This document shows, one piece after another, positions 18,003 to 25,307 of a stretch of 53,493 bases of DNA. The first letter of the stretch is position 1. The number at the start of each line of letters is the position of its first letter. Where the stretch lies: contig JAVEXO010000016.1 in assembly GCA_034003955.1 (NCBI GenBank), positions 1 to 53,493 on the forward strand, in the 5' to 3' direction. The notes beneath the pieces are model-generated. The model was not told the origin of the DNA. It searched no databases and saw only the letters and a program-made list of their open reading frames with translations. The translations under genes and the position numbers were made by a program. The stretch is from SZUA-370 sp034003955. GTDB taxonomy: Bacteria; Spirochaetota; Spirochaetia; Treponematales; UBA12059.

Positions 18003-18416
18003 TCAGAATACAGCCTCGGCTAGCAACTCCTCATCGTGCACAACCGTCTCCGCTGCGCTTGTGGCTGTCGAGTCCTCGTCGCGTTTGAATACTGGTTTGA
18101 ATTCCACATGTTCGGCTACTATTTTTATACGTGTCTGGCTCTTGCCTGTGGCGTCCTCCCACCTGTCCTGTTTGAGACGCCCCACGACACGGACTCCACG
18201 GCCTTTCTTTAGTATCTCACCACATGTCTGCGCCAGTTTTGCCCATGTCTCTACCTCGAAGAAAGAAACCTCCTTCTCCGTCTGTTCGTTCTGACGATAG
18301 AAACGGTTGGATGCTACGGCAAACGTACAGACAAAATTGCCATTCGGGATGGTCTTGAGTTGCGGATCCCTGACGAGGTTCCCTTCGATGATGATGGAAT
18401 TGAGGTTGTTCAACAC
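18003..18416 (-). CDS. ssb: Single-stranded DNA-binding protein
   Basis: A 137-residue OB-fold protein. The GTG at 18416 is preferred because GGAGGG lies 5 bp upstream; GTG 18428 is the other option. The core reads LNSIIIEGNLVRDPQLK, then FAVASNRFY, VSFFEVETWAKLAQTCGEILKKG and VVGRLKQDRW, as in bacterial SSB. After about residue 110 comes a short acidic tail ending ELLAEAVF. This keeps the terminal Phe and acidic residues but lacks the usual DDIPF tip that recruits replication and repair partners. It faces the ferredoxin gene across 26 bp. Confidence 0.92.
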   Translation of the reverse strand: MLNNLNSIIIEGNLVRDPQLKTIPNGNFVCTFAVASNRFYRQNEQTEKEVSFFEVETWAKLAQTCGEILKKGRGVRVVGRLKQDRWEDATGKSQTRIKIVAEHVEFKPVFKRDEDSTATSAAETVVHDEELLAEAVF

Positions 18417-18548
18417 GATACCCTCCACCGGCCGTCTATCTCGAGACGGTCGTCTTCATATGATACGCCGCCAACTGGCGAGGCGACCGGCTTGTGCTCA
18501 TGCTTGCCGGTGATGCCTATACGGCAAGGCATGCTTGGCTGCTTTCGC

Positions 18549-18578
18549 TTGACCCCAATTAGGCAGAAAGCATAGACT
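18549..18578 (+). promoter_or_regulatory. Promoter of the gntR gene
   Basis: TTGACC (18549-18554), an 18-bp spacer and TAGACT (18573-18578) precede gntR. The predicted transcription start, about 18585, falls in the palindrome at 18584-18596, as expected for autoregulation. Confidence 0.55.
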
Positions 18579-18583
18579 GGTAG

Positions 18584-18596
18584 CTGGTTATACCAG
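18584..18596. promoter_or_regulatory. Probable GntR operator at its own promoter
   Basis: Palindrome CTGGT-TAT-ACCAG, centred 22 bp upstream of the gntR start codon and overlapping the predicted transcription start. TGGT-N3-ACCA is the usual shape of FadR-subfamily GntR operators. The same motif occurs at 21884-21894 in the same position relative to another promoter. Confidence 0.7.
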
Positions 18597-18611
18597 TGTT
18601 CAGGAGCCATT

Positions 18612-19364
18612 ATGATAGTTCTGGAAGAAGAGGACTTTCTTCCCATCAAGTCTCATTCTCTTAAAGACGTGTTTATAGAGCGCTTCGAGGCTCTGATCCT
18701 CTCTGGCAAATTCTCGCCGGGAGACAGGGTGCCTTCGGAGCGTGACCTGGGTGTCCTGTTTGGTATATCACGTCCCGTGGTTCATGAAGGCCTGCGAGCC
18801 CTGGAATCGAGGGGCCTCGTAACCATAGAAAGCCGCAAGGGCGTACGCGTCAATGACTATCGCAAGGAAGGGTCCATAGAGATGCTCTTGTCACTCCTTA
18901 ATTATTCTGGAGGCAAGCTGTCGCAGTCGCTTTTTGATGGCATCCTTGAGATGCGCATACTCTTTGAAGTAGAGACCGCGGGATTAGCAGCCAAGAGACG
19001 GAGCGATGAAAATTTGTCAGATTTGCTTGGATTGCTGCAAAAAGAGGGATCGCTCGGGACTTATCAGGCTCGAGAAGTCTCCGATCTTGATTTCGAGTTC
19101 CATGTTGCCATAGCCATAGCGAGCGGAAACCAGATATATCCACTGTTGATGAACAGCTTTAAAAAAATTTACAAAGACATACTAGAAGACTTCTATGCCG
19201 ATGTCTCGGTTATAGAGCCTGTCTTTTCATACCACAGGGTAATAGTGGCCTCCATAAGCGAGCATGACGAACTTGGAGCCCGGAGCGCCATGCGCGCCCT
19301 GTTGCGTTATAGTGAAACAAACCTACGGAGAATCCTGTTTGGCCAACGTGCCCCAGCCTTGTAG
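18612..19364 (+). CDS. GntR family regulator, FadR subfamily
   Basis: A 250-residue regulator starting at ATG 18612 with AGGAG upstream. The winged helix spans about residues 10-78 (FSPGDRVPSERDLGVLFGIS, then RPVVHEGLRALESRGLV). The all-helical FCD ligand domain follows, with EMRILFEVETAGLAAKR and DLDFEFHVAIAIASGN, the Asp and His positions that coordinate metal and carboxylate ligands in this family. Final FCD helices include YHRVIVASISEHDELGARSAM. Ligands of relatives are small carboxylates or sugar acids. The shared palindromes suggest that it regulates itself and the glpA-like operon from 21881. Its last 42 bp overlap the 3' end of the opposing gene. Confidence 0.93.
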   Translation: MIVLEEEDFLPIKSHSLKDVFIERFEALILSGKFSPGDRVPSERDLGVLFGISRPVVHEGLRALESRGLVTIESRKGVRVNDYRKEGSIEMLLSLLNYSGGKLSQSLFDGILEMRILFEVETAGLAAKRRSDENLSDLLGLLQKEGSLGTYQAREVSDLDFEFHVAIAIASGNQIYPLLMNSFKKIYKDILEDFYADVSVIEPVFSYHRVIVASISEHDELGARSAMRALLRYSETNLRRILFGQRAPAL

Positions 19365-20393
19365 CCGTGTGCCGTCAGACCAGTCTATGCTCACCGTGTA
19401 GTCGAAGGCTTCTCCATGGGGAGCGATGATGGGCGTCTTGTCTATGCGTATACGGAAGCCATGATCCCATGCCTCAACCTGCCCCGTGCCCTCTATTACC
19501 AGGCCACTGCCCTCAGCGCGTATCGATTCATACCTGATGGTAGATGTGTTGGTGTCACCTGCATACTTGAAGAGGGCGTACTGAGGCAGTAAGGTCAGGT
19601 TCCAGAATGGTTCATCGCCCTTGAAGACCGCGCCGTCGAAGTGCCTGAAATCATAGAAACCAGGGAAGGCCTGTGGTTCGGCCAGGTCGAACTGTGCGTC
19701 CTCCCAGAGGGTAAGAGCCTCCTCTCGAATAAGAGGGGGAGCCTCTGCCATAGCATCATTCATCTGCATCGAGGCTGCTATCCTCTGATTGTCTGCCGGG
19801 TCGTATCGGGTAGTTCCCGAGATTGTAAGCTCTTTATCACCATAGAGTCCTATGAGTTCGAGGCGCTTGCTGCCTGGCTCCGGCGATTCATCTATGACGT
19901 ATAGGGCAAAGGCTTCTCCCTTGCCGTCACCGTCTATGTCATCTACCACGAGCATGTCACGATAGAACCCGATGACAGTACCAGAAGCGAGTGGTGGCAT
20001 TGTTTCAATGCGTTGCGACACAAGCGTGTAAGCGGAAGAATCTTGCCGGTAATGCAAGACTTCTACCATGGGCACCTTGTCGGATGCGTTGGAGTCTCCT
20101 GTGGCCAGGATCACAACATGCTCACCGTCGGCGTCTGTCCAGAGGCTATAGGCTACGAGATTGCCCAGGTACGGTGTTTCTGGTCCTAAGGCTGGCCCTT
20201 CCTTTATGAAGAACCCGCCATTCTGCTCGGTTGGGACCTCGGTGGTAATAGGCTCTGTCGACGCTCTATCATCAGCAGCCGGGTGCTCAGAGGATCGTAG
20301 GTACCAGCTGATGGCTAGGACTACGGCAATGCCGACTAAGAGTCCAAGTGTCATGCCAATCACCAAGGGCTTATTCTTTTTATTCTTGCTCAT
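19323..20393 (-). CDS. Membrane-anchored hypothetical protein
   Basis: A 356-residue protein with a Lys-rich start and one N-terminal transmembrane segment (about residues 10-28, VIGMTLGLLVGIAVVLAI), without a lipobox, so probably anchored with a large domain outside. The middle reads DMLVVDDIDGDGKGEAFALYV, an Asp-rich loop like those of FG-GAP/VCBS calcium-binding repeats. The C-terminal part resembles no family I know. It overlaps the lipase-like gene upstream by 4 bp, so they are co-translated, and its 3' end runs 42 bp into the opposing gntR gene. Confidence 0.75.
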   Translation of the reverse strand: MSKNKKNKPLVIGMTLGLLVGIAVVLAISWYLRSSEHPAADDRASTEPITTEVPTEQNGGFFIKEGPALGPETPYLGNLVAYSLWTDADGEHVVILATGDSNASDKVPMVEVLHYRQDSSAYTLVSQRIETMPPLASGTVIGFYRDMLVVDDIDGDGKGEAFALYVIDESPEPGSKRLELIGLYGDKELTISGTTRYDPADNQRIAASMQMNDAMAEAPPLIREEALTLWEDAQFDLAEPQAFPGFYDFRHFDGAVFKGDEPFWNLTLLPQYALFKYAGDTNTSTIRYESIRAEGSGLVIEGTGQVEAWDHGFRIRIDKTPIIAPHGEAFDYTVSIDWSDGTRLQGWGTLAKQDSP

Positions 20394-21781
20394 GTTCGTG
20401 CTGCCTTCCTGGGCTCTTGCCTGTCCAGATCTAGTAACGCGTATAGTAAACCTTCTACGGCTGCCAGACCGTGGCTTGCGCTTGCCAGGCGTACAAGCAC
20501 GACGTCTGAGGCAGGATTGTTTTCTTTCATGTACATGAATGCTCGTTCGCTGTTGAGGAAGGGTACCGTCTCATCGACCGGTGAGGCAGCTAGGCGGATG
20601 GGCAGATTGGATGGCGGGGTCCAGCGATCGAGTCGTGCCTTGCTCTGGGCATGGTAGTATGGTATAGAATCCGGGTCATGCCGTATATCCCAAAGGTATT
20701 GAGGCAGGTACAGGTCTGAGTCCAAAACCTGGTCCTGTTTAGCATCGACAGCCCTGGCTATGAGCCTGCACAGTTCCTTGCCATCCCGCTTTCCGTCATA
20801 TAAGGGCAAGACGGAACGTATAACCTTGGGTAGGAGTATGTCTTCTAGTTTGATGATGTCTGGATAGGAACGGGCCCATCCCATAACAAGGAGCAGGTTG
20901 TAGTCAGGCCTGCGTATCACTGAATTTTTATTCTCAAGGAATGGTACGCCTATCATGAGGTCGAGAGGAGCGCCTAGCACATAGGCGGCCGATACGCCGA
21001 GGCCGGGTACGGGGATGAGTCCATCGGCAATGGAGGTGAGGGTAGCCATTGCCGCCAGGCCGCCTTGCGAGTAACCCATGATGCTGAGCCTGCCTGACTC
21101 GGTATATGCCAGAGGAAGGCCTCGTACGTAATCCCGGGCCGCCTCCAGGCCATTGAGGGCCGAGGCCGCCATTGATTCTGGGACGCAGTATGCCTGAGGC
21201 CCCGGCGAATCCCCCATGCCAGCGTAATCTGGGGCCCACACGGCATACCCTAGTGCCGCCGCCGTTTCCATAAGGGCCCGCTCGGAACCGCCGCCACGAG
21301 AAGGCACATTGTTTTTCAGATGCTCCGTGCCTTTAAGAAATACTATCCAGGTAATGACACGAGGTCCGGTTCGGTCTCCATTGGCACTGGAATCGAGCGG
21401 TAGATAGAGCATGCCCGATTGTCTGTCCATGCCTCCCTCTGGCTGACTCGCCAGGAAGGATATGGCTACCGGCTGGACATCGAGTAGTTCGCTCTTCTTT
21501 TCTTCCCGCCACTGTGGGTAGCCAAGGCTATCGAGGACACGCATGTCTATGGCACTACCCAGAATCCTTGGGCTGGCCAGAGTCAACAGGGCTCGTGGTT
21601 TCCTTGATGGTATCTTTTTTGATTCTGATGCACGAAGCAACATGCCGGCGGTAAGCGCTCCTGTCGTCGGGGCGGAGGCTAGCCCGTCGCGTAGGTCCTG
21701 GCGAGGCTCAGGGATATTGGCGCATGAAGAGAGGCCAATTATCGTTATGAGAATAAAGTATCTATGTAATGGTATTCGCAT
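20390..21781 (-). CDS. Lipase/esterase-like alpha/beta hydrolase lipoprotein
   Basis: A 463-residue exported hydrolase with lipobox LSSC near residue 19. The nucleophile elbow GYSQGGLAAMA, preceded by the acidic/oxyanion region WAPDYAGMGDSPG, and a later ASPVDETVPFLNSERAF (Asp) and ASHGLAAVEGL (His) supply a plausible Ser-Asp-His triad. The layout resembles secretory-lipase (LIP) type proteins. Substrate is unknown; a lipid or ester is likely. It is divergent from the glpA-like operon, leaving 99 bp for both promoters. With an ether-lipid-like enzyme in that operon, a shared lipid-salvage role is possible but only inferred. Confidence 0.8.
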   Translation of the reverse strand: MRIPLHRYFILITIIGLSSCANIPEPRQDLRDGLASAPTTGALTAGMLLRASESKKIPSRKPRALLTLASPRILGSAIDMRVLDSLGYPQWREEKKSELLDVQPVAISFLASQPEGGMDRQSGMLYLPLDSSANGDRTGPRVITWIVFLKGTEHLKNNVPSRGGGSERALMETAAALGYAVWAPDYAGMGDSPGPQAYCVPESMAASALNGLEAARDYVRGLPLAYTESGRLSIMGYSQGGLAAMATLTSIADGLIPVPGLGVSAAYVLGAPLDLMIGVPFLENKNSVIRRPDYNLLLVMGWARSYPDIIKLEDILLPKVIRSVLPLYDGKRDGKELCRLIARAVDAKQDQVLDSDLYLPQYLWDIRHDPDSIPYYHAQSKARLDRWTPPSNLPIRLAASPVDETVPFLNSERAFMYMKENNPASDVVLVRLASASHGLAAVEGLLYALLDLDRQEPRKAART

Positions 21782-21844
21782 GCTATGAATCTATCGCTTC
21801 GCTTCGCCTATAGTCCAGTTAGGGCAAGGATTTCATTAAAAAAG

Positions 21845-21873
21845 CTTGACTGGGTTTAAAAACTGGCCTATAA
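21845..21873 (+). promoter_or_regulatory. Promoter of the glpA-like operon
   Basis: TTGACT (21845-21850), a spacer of exactly 17 bp and TATAAA (21868-21873). The start of transcription would be about 21880, which coincides with the annotated ATG at 21881, so the message may be leaderless or the true start codon lies further in. Confidence 0.75.
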
Positions 21874-21880
21874 ATCTGGT

Positions 21881-23638
21881 ATGCTGGTATTACCAAGAAA
21901 GCATGGAGATGCACGATTACACGCCGCCGAAGGTAAAATTCGTAGGATAGTGGCTCGAACAGCCGGGTCCGCAAGGGTCATAGTCGAGGCATCCCTTCAT
22001 AGTGAGTCAATTCTGCTGGAAGGGGAGCTACCGAGCTATGAGGCAAAGGTAGAGGCCGGCTGGGCCGCCGCCGCGTGTGGGTATCATGGCGTCATAAACG
22101 ATATTTGTGTGCCAGGCATCGCTGAAGAGTCTCTAAAGCCACCACCCGTATCCGATAGCCTCCTTGAGGGAGCGGTCTTTGACGTTATAATCATAGGCGG
22201 CGGTGTCATAGGCACGGCCATAGCCCGGGAACTTTCTAAATGGAATCTTTCTGTAGCCCTTCTTGAGAAGGAGAGCGATGTCGCCGTACATACTTCAAGC
22301 CGCAACGACGGCATGGTGCACGACGGCTTTGCGGCCAGGCCTGGCAGCAAGAAGGCGGAGTATAACGTTCGTGGCAACAGGCTATGGGAGCCCTTGTGCA
22401 AGGAGCTTGCCATAGATTTCAAGCGGCCGGGTTCGCTGGTGCTCTTCGCCTCTGCCCTGTCGGTGGCCGCATATCCCATCATGGCCGACCGCGCCAGACG
22501 CAACGGGGTAGACGGATGGGATTTCTGGAACCGAGCCAGGGTTGCCGCCGGGGAGCCCCATGTGACGGGCGATCAACACGGAGCCTTCTACCTGCCAAGC
22601 GCCGGTGTGTTGTCGCCGTACAAGGCTACGGTCGCCCTTGCAGAAAGCGCCATAGCCAATGGAGTGCGTGTCATCCTTGACACCTGTGTCCTGGGTATGG
22701 AACTGGAAGCGGGAGTCATAGGCCGCATCGTGACTAACCGTGGCACATGCCGCGCCGGCGTTGTCGTCAATGCCGCCGGCAACTGGTCTGATGTTGTGGC
22801 CGGGATGGCAGGCGACAGATTCTTTAGCCTGCACCAGAGGCGAGGAACCGAACTGATACTTGACGCCGCCACCGGTGCCTGCCAGCGACACCTTCTGGGC
22901 ATGCCACGCTTAAGCCAGCTTGGTTCAAAGACAAAGGGCGGAGGGCTCGTTCTGACCGTGGAAGGTAATATCCTCATAGGGCCTACAGCGCGCGAGGTGC
23001 CGGGACGGGAGAACTACGAGACAAGCCCTGAGGAGCTGCGGGAGCTTGAGAAACACATGCGGCTAAATACAAAACTTTCTATGAGCCAGGCCATAACGTA
23101 TTTTGCAGGAGTTAGACCCTGCACCTATGACGAGGACTTTATTATAGAGAAGAGCCGCTGTGTATCCAACCTCGTCCATGCCGCCGGCATACAGTCTCCC
23201 GGCCTGGCCTCGGCTCCGGCCATTGCAGAGGACATAGCCCTCATAGTCGTGGAACTGGCTTGCAGCTTCAAGGATGTAAGGCGACGATCAGACTGGCGCT
23301 CCGATAGGCAAGCCGCTGTAGTACCCAAGTACATGCCCGTCGATATAAGGGATACCTGCATACAGAAGAGGCCTGCCTATGGGCGCATAGTCTGCCGCTG
23401 CGAGGAAATCTCCGAGGGTGAAATAGTCGATGCAATCCATTCGAGCCTTCCCTCTAGCACCATGGACGCCATAAAGAGAAGGACCAGGGCAGGCATGGGC
23501 AGATGCCATGGGGGTTTCTGTACTAGCCGCGTCATTGAGATACTTGCTCGAGAGAATGATATGTCGCTCTGGGAGGTGACCAAGAAAGGCCCTGGCTCAG
23601 AGCTCTGTGTCGGGCCGACGAAGGAAGGCCTATCATGA
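21881..23638 (+). CDS. GlpA-type FAD-dependent glycerol-3-phosphate dehydrogenase with N-terminal BON-like domain
   Basis: A 585-residue flavoprotein. Residues about 20-85 resemble a BON domain (ILLEGELPSYEAKVEAG, then GVINDICVPG), not usual in GlpA. From about residue 100 the DAO-type FAD domain begins with DVIIIGGGVIGTAIARELS. At the C-terminus a BFD-type [2Fe-2S] domain carries VCRCEEISEGEIVDAI and RRTRAGMGRCHGGFC, closely matching the tail of anaerobic GlpA. The expected reaction is oxidation of glycerol-3-phosphate or a similar polyol phosphate, with electrons passed to the next two gene products. It overlaps its downstream neighbour by 4 bp. No Shine-Dalgarno precedes ATG 21881; a start near the GTG at 21949 would remove part of the BON-like region. 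Confidence 0.88.
   Translation: MLVLPRKHGDARLHAAEGKIRRIVARTAGSARVIVEASLHSESILLEGELPSYEAKVEAGWAAAACGYHGVINDICVPGIAEESLKPPPVSDSLLEGAVFDVIIIGGGVIGTAIARELSKWNLSVALLEKESDVAVHTSSRNDGMVHDGFAARPGSKKAEYNVRGNRLWEPLCKELAIDFKRPGSLVLFASALSVAAYPIMADRARRNGVDGWDFWNRARVAAGEPHVTGDQHGAFYLPSAGVLSPYKATVALAESAIANGVRVILDTCVLGMELEAGVIGRIVTNRGTCRAGVVVNAAGNWSDVVAGMAGDRFFSLHQRRGTELILDAATGACQRHLLGMPRLSQLGSKTKGGGLVLTVEGNILIGPTAREVPGRENYETSPEELRELEKHMRLNTKLSMSQAITYFAGVRPCTYDEDFIIEKSRCVSNLVHAAGIQSPGLASAPAIAEDIALIVVELACSFKDVRRRSDWRSDRQAAVVPKYMPVDIRDTCIQKRPAYGRIVCRCEEISEGEIVDAIHSSLPSSTMDAIKRRTRAGMGRCHGGFCTSRVIEILARENDMSLWEVTKKGPGSELCVGPTKEGLS
21884..21894. promoter_or_regulatory. Probable GntR operator overlapping the glpA-like start
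   Basis: Perfect palindrome TGGTA-T-TACCA centred at 21889, just after the predicted transcription start. It matches the palindrome upstream of gntR (18584-18596) in sequence and in position relative to the -10 box, indicating repression by the GntR protein. Confidence 0.7.
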
Positions 23639-24933
23639 TACGCCCGCTTAGCGCCGACGTCGTCGTCCTGGGAGCCGGGCCTGCCGGTTTGGCTGCCGCC
23701 TGTGCCGCCCTGGAATACGGTGCTGACGTCGTGCTTGTAGAACGCGAGGAGAGGCTTGGAGGAATACTCAAGCAGTGTATACACGACGGATTCGGCCTCG
23801 TCCGCTATGGCCAGAAGCTGTCAGGCCCTGAATACGCCCTGCACGATGGACAAAGATTCCTTAACCTTGGCGGGCGGGTTATGCTTGAGACATTCGTCTC
23901 AATGGCAGAACGGGTAGACAGAGGCTTCCGCTTGACATGCATCGATAGACATGGAGTGGCTGTTCTTACGGCTAAGACAATCGTATTGGCTACCGGCTGC
24001 AGGGAACGAAGCGACAGGCAGGTCTTCGTGCACGGCGACCGGCCGGCAGGCATCTACGAAGCAGGCTTGGCTCAGTACATGATTAACATCCAGGGGCTAC
24101 TGCCCGGTGCCAGGGCTCTCATCCTTGGTTCAGGAGACATAGGGCTTATCATGGCCAGGCGTATGAGCCTGGAAGGCATGGAGGTTCTTGGTGCTCATGA
24201 GATAAAGAGTGAACCATCCGGCCTGTCACGCAATGTGAGGCAGTGCCTGGAGGATTATTCCATCCCTTTAGAACTGTCATCAACGGTGACGAAGGTACAC
24301 GGGTCGCGCCGTGTAACGGGCGTTACGACCGCCAGGGTTGATTCGATGATGAGACCCATTGCCGGCACCGAACGTGAAATAGCCTGCGACACGCTCGTGC
24401 TGTCGGTAGGACTGATACCCGAGAATGAACTGGCACAGAGCCTTGGCGTGCCTCTCGATCCGGCAACCAAGGGCCCAAGGGTAGACCAGAACATGCACAG
24501 CCTGGTAGACGGCGTGTTTGCGTGTGGCAATGCCGTTCATGTCAATGATCTGGCCGATTACGTATCGGAGTCCGGCGAGATAGCCGGCTTGTCCGCCGCC
24601 AGGTACGCCGCCAAGCCTGAGCGGCGCCGGCTCGTGGCTGTAAAGACGGGGGCTGGATTGCTGTACAGCGTGCCTCAGTTCATAGATACACTCAGGCGTG
24701 TCCAGGCGGGCTATGAAGATGATGCTGAGGCGGTATTTTACTTCCGTTCACGCGCGACCATGGCAGATGGTGCGACAATACGGATGGTAACCGCGGACGG
24801 AAGAGAGCTTTTAAAACGACGATATCCTGTCTTGCGACCACCGGAGATGGAGCGCCTTTGTCTGTCTCATGACGTTCTCTCTGGACTGGAGCAGGGCATA
24901 GCCATCATGATGGATGCGGGGGATACGCGATGA
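23635..24933 (+). CDS. GlpB/HcnB-like FAD-dependent oxidoreductase
   Basis: A 432-residue pyridine-nucleotide-disulfide-type flavoprotein. Its FAD-binding motif is VVVLGAGPAGLAAACAALE at the N-terminus, followed by EERLGGILKQCIHDGFG, a form typical of the small FAD subunits found next to GlpA homologues. A second nucleotide-binding loop ALILGSGDIGLIMARRM lies near residue 160, and GVFACGNAVHVNDLADYV near residue 297 completes the FAD site. It likely accepts electrons from the GlpA-like subunit. It is coupled by 4-bp overlaps to genes on both sides. Confidence 0.88.
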   Translation: MIRPLSADVVVLGAGPAGLAAACAALEYGADVVLVEREERLGGILKQCIHDGFGLVRYGQKLSGPEYALHDGQRFLNLGGRVMLETFVSMAERVDRGFRLTCIDRHGVAVLTAKTIVLATGCRERSDRQVFVHGDRPAGIYEAGLAQYMINIQGLLPGARALILGSGDIGLIMARRMSLEGMEVLGAHEIKSEPSGLSRNVRQCLEDYSIPLELSSTVTKVHGSRRVTGVTTARVDSMMRPIAGTEREIACDTLVLSVGLIPENELAQSLGVPLDPATKGPRVDQNMHSLVDGVFACGNAVHVNDLADYVSESGEIAGLSAARYAAKPERRRLVAVKTGAGLLYSVPQFIDTLRRVQAGYEDDAEAVFYFRSRATMADGATIRMVTADGRELLKRRYPVLRPPEMERLCLSHDVLSGLEQGIAIMMDAGDTR

Positions 24934-25307
24934 ACGCCATCAAGGAATTGACATGCATAGAGTGCCCACGCGGCTGCAGACTGATAGTCACGGTAGTGGA
25001 TGGCGAGGCGAGCGTCACCGGCAATTCCTGCCCCAAGGGTCAGGTCTACGGCGCACAGGAGGCGGTCGCACCAATGCGGACCCTGACGACGACGGTAGTG
25101 GTCGAGGGTTCGCCTCGCCGCCGCCTGCCTGTCCGTAGCGACGGAGAACTTCCACTGTCCAGGCTTCTGGAAGCCATGGCGGCCATAGATCCAATAGTCG
25201 TAAGGCCTCCATTGAAGCATGGTGACATAGTTGCTGCGAACCTCCTCGGGCTCGGTGTCAATCTCATAGCGAGTGATGACCTTGACTCAGAAAGGAGCCG
25301 AGCGTGA
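24930..25307 (+). CDS. DUF1667 cysteine-rich protein
   Basis: A 125-residue protein beginning MNAIKELTCIECPRGCRL, then NSCPKGQVYGAQE. The Cys pattern C-x2-C-x3-C with a fourth Cys about 20 residues on is the DUF1667 signature and could hold an iron-sulfur cluster or zinc. In many anaerobes this family sits in the order glpA-like, FAD oxidoreductase, DUF1667, glycerol kinase, where it may replace the membrane iron-sulfur subunit GlpC. Overlaps of 4 bp on both sides show tight coupling. Confidence 0.85.
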   Translation: MNAIKELTCIECPRGCRLIVTVVDGEASVTGNSCPKGQVYGAQEAVAPMRTLTTTVVVEGSPRRRLPVRSDGELPLSRLLEAMAAIDPIVVRPPLKHGDIVAANLLGLGVNLIASDDLDSERSRA

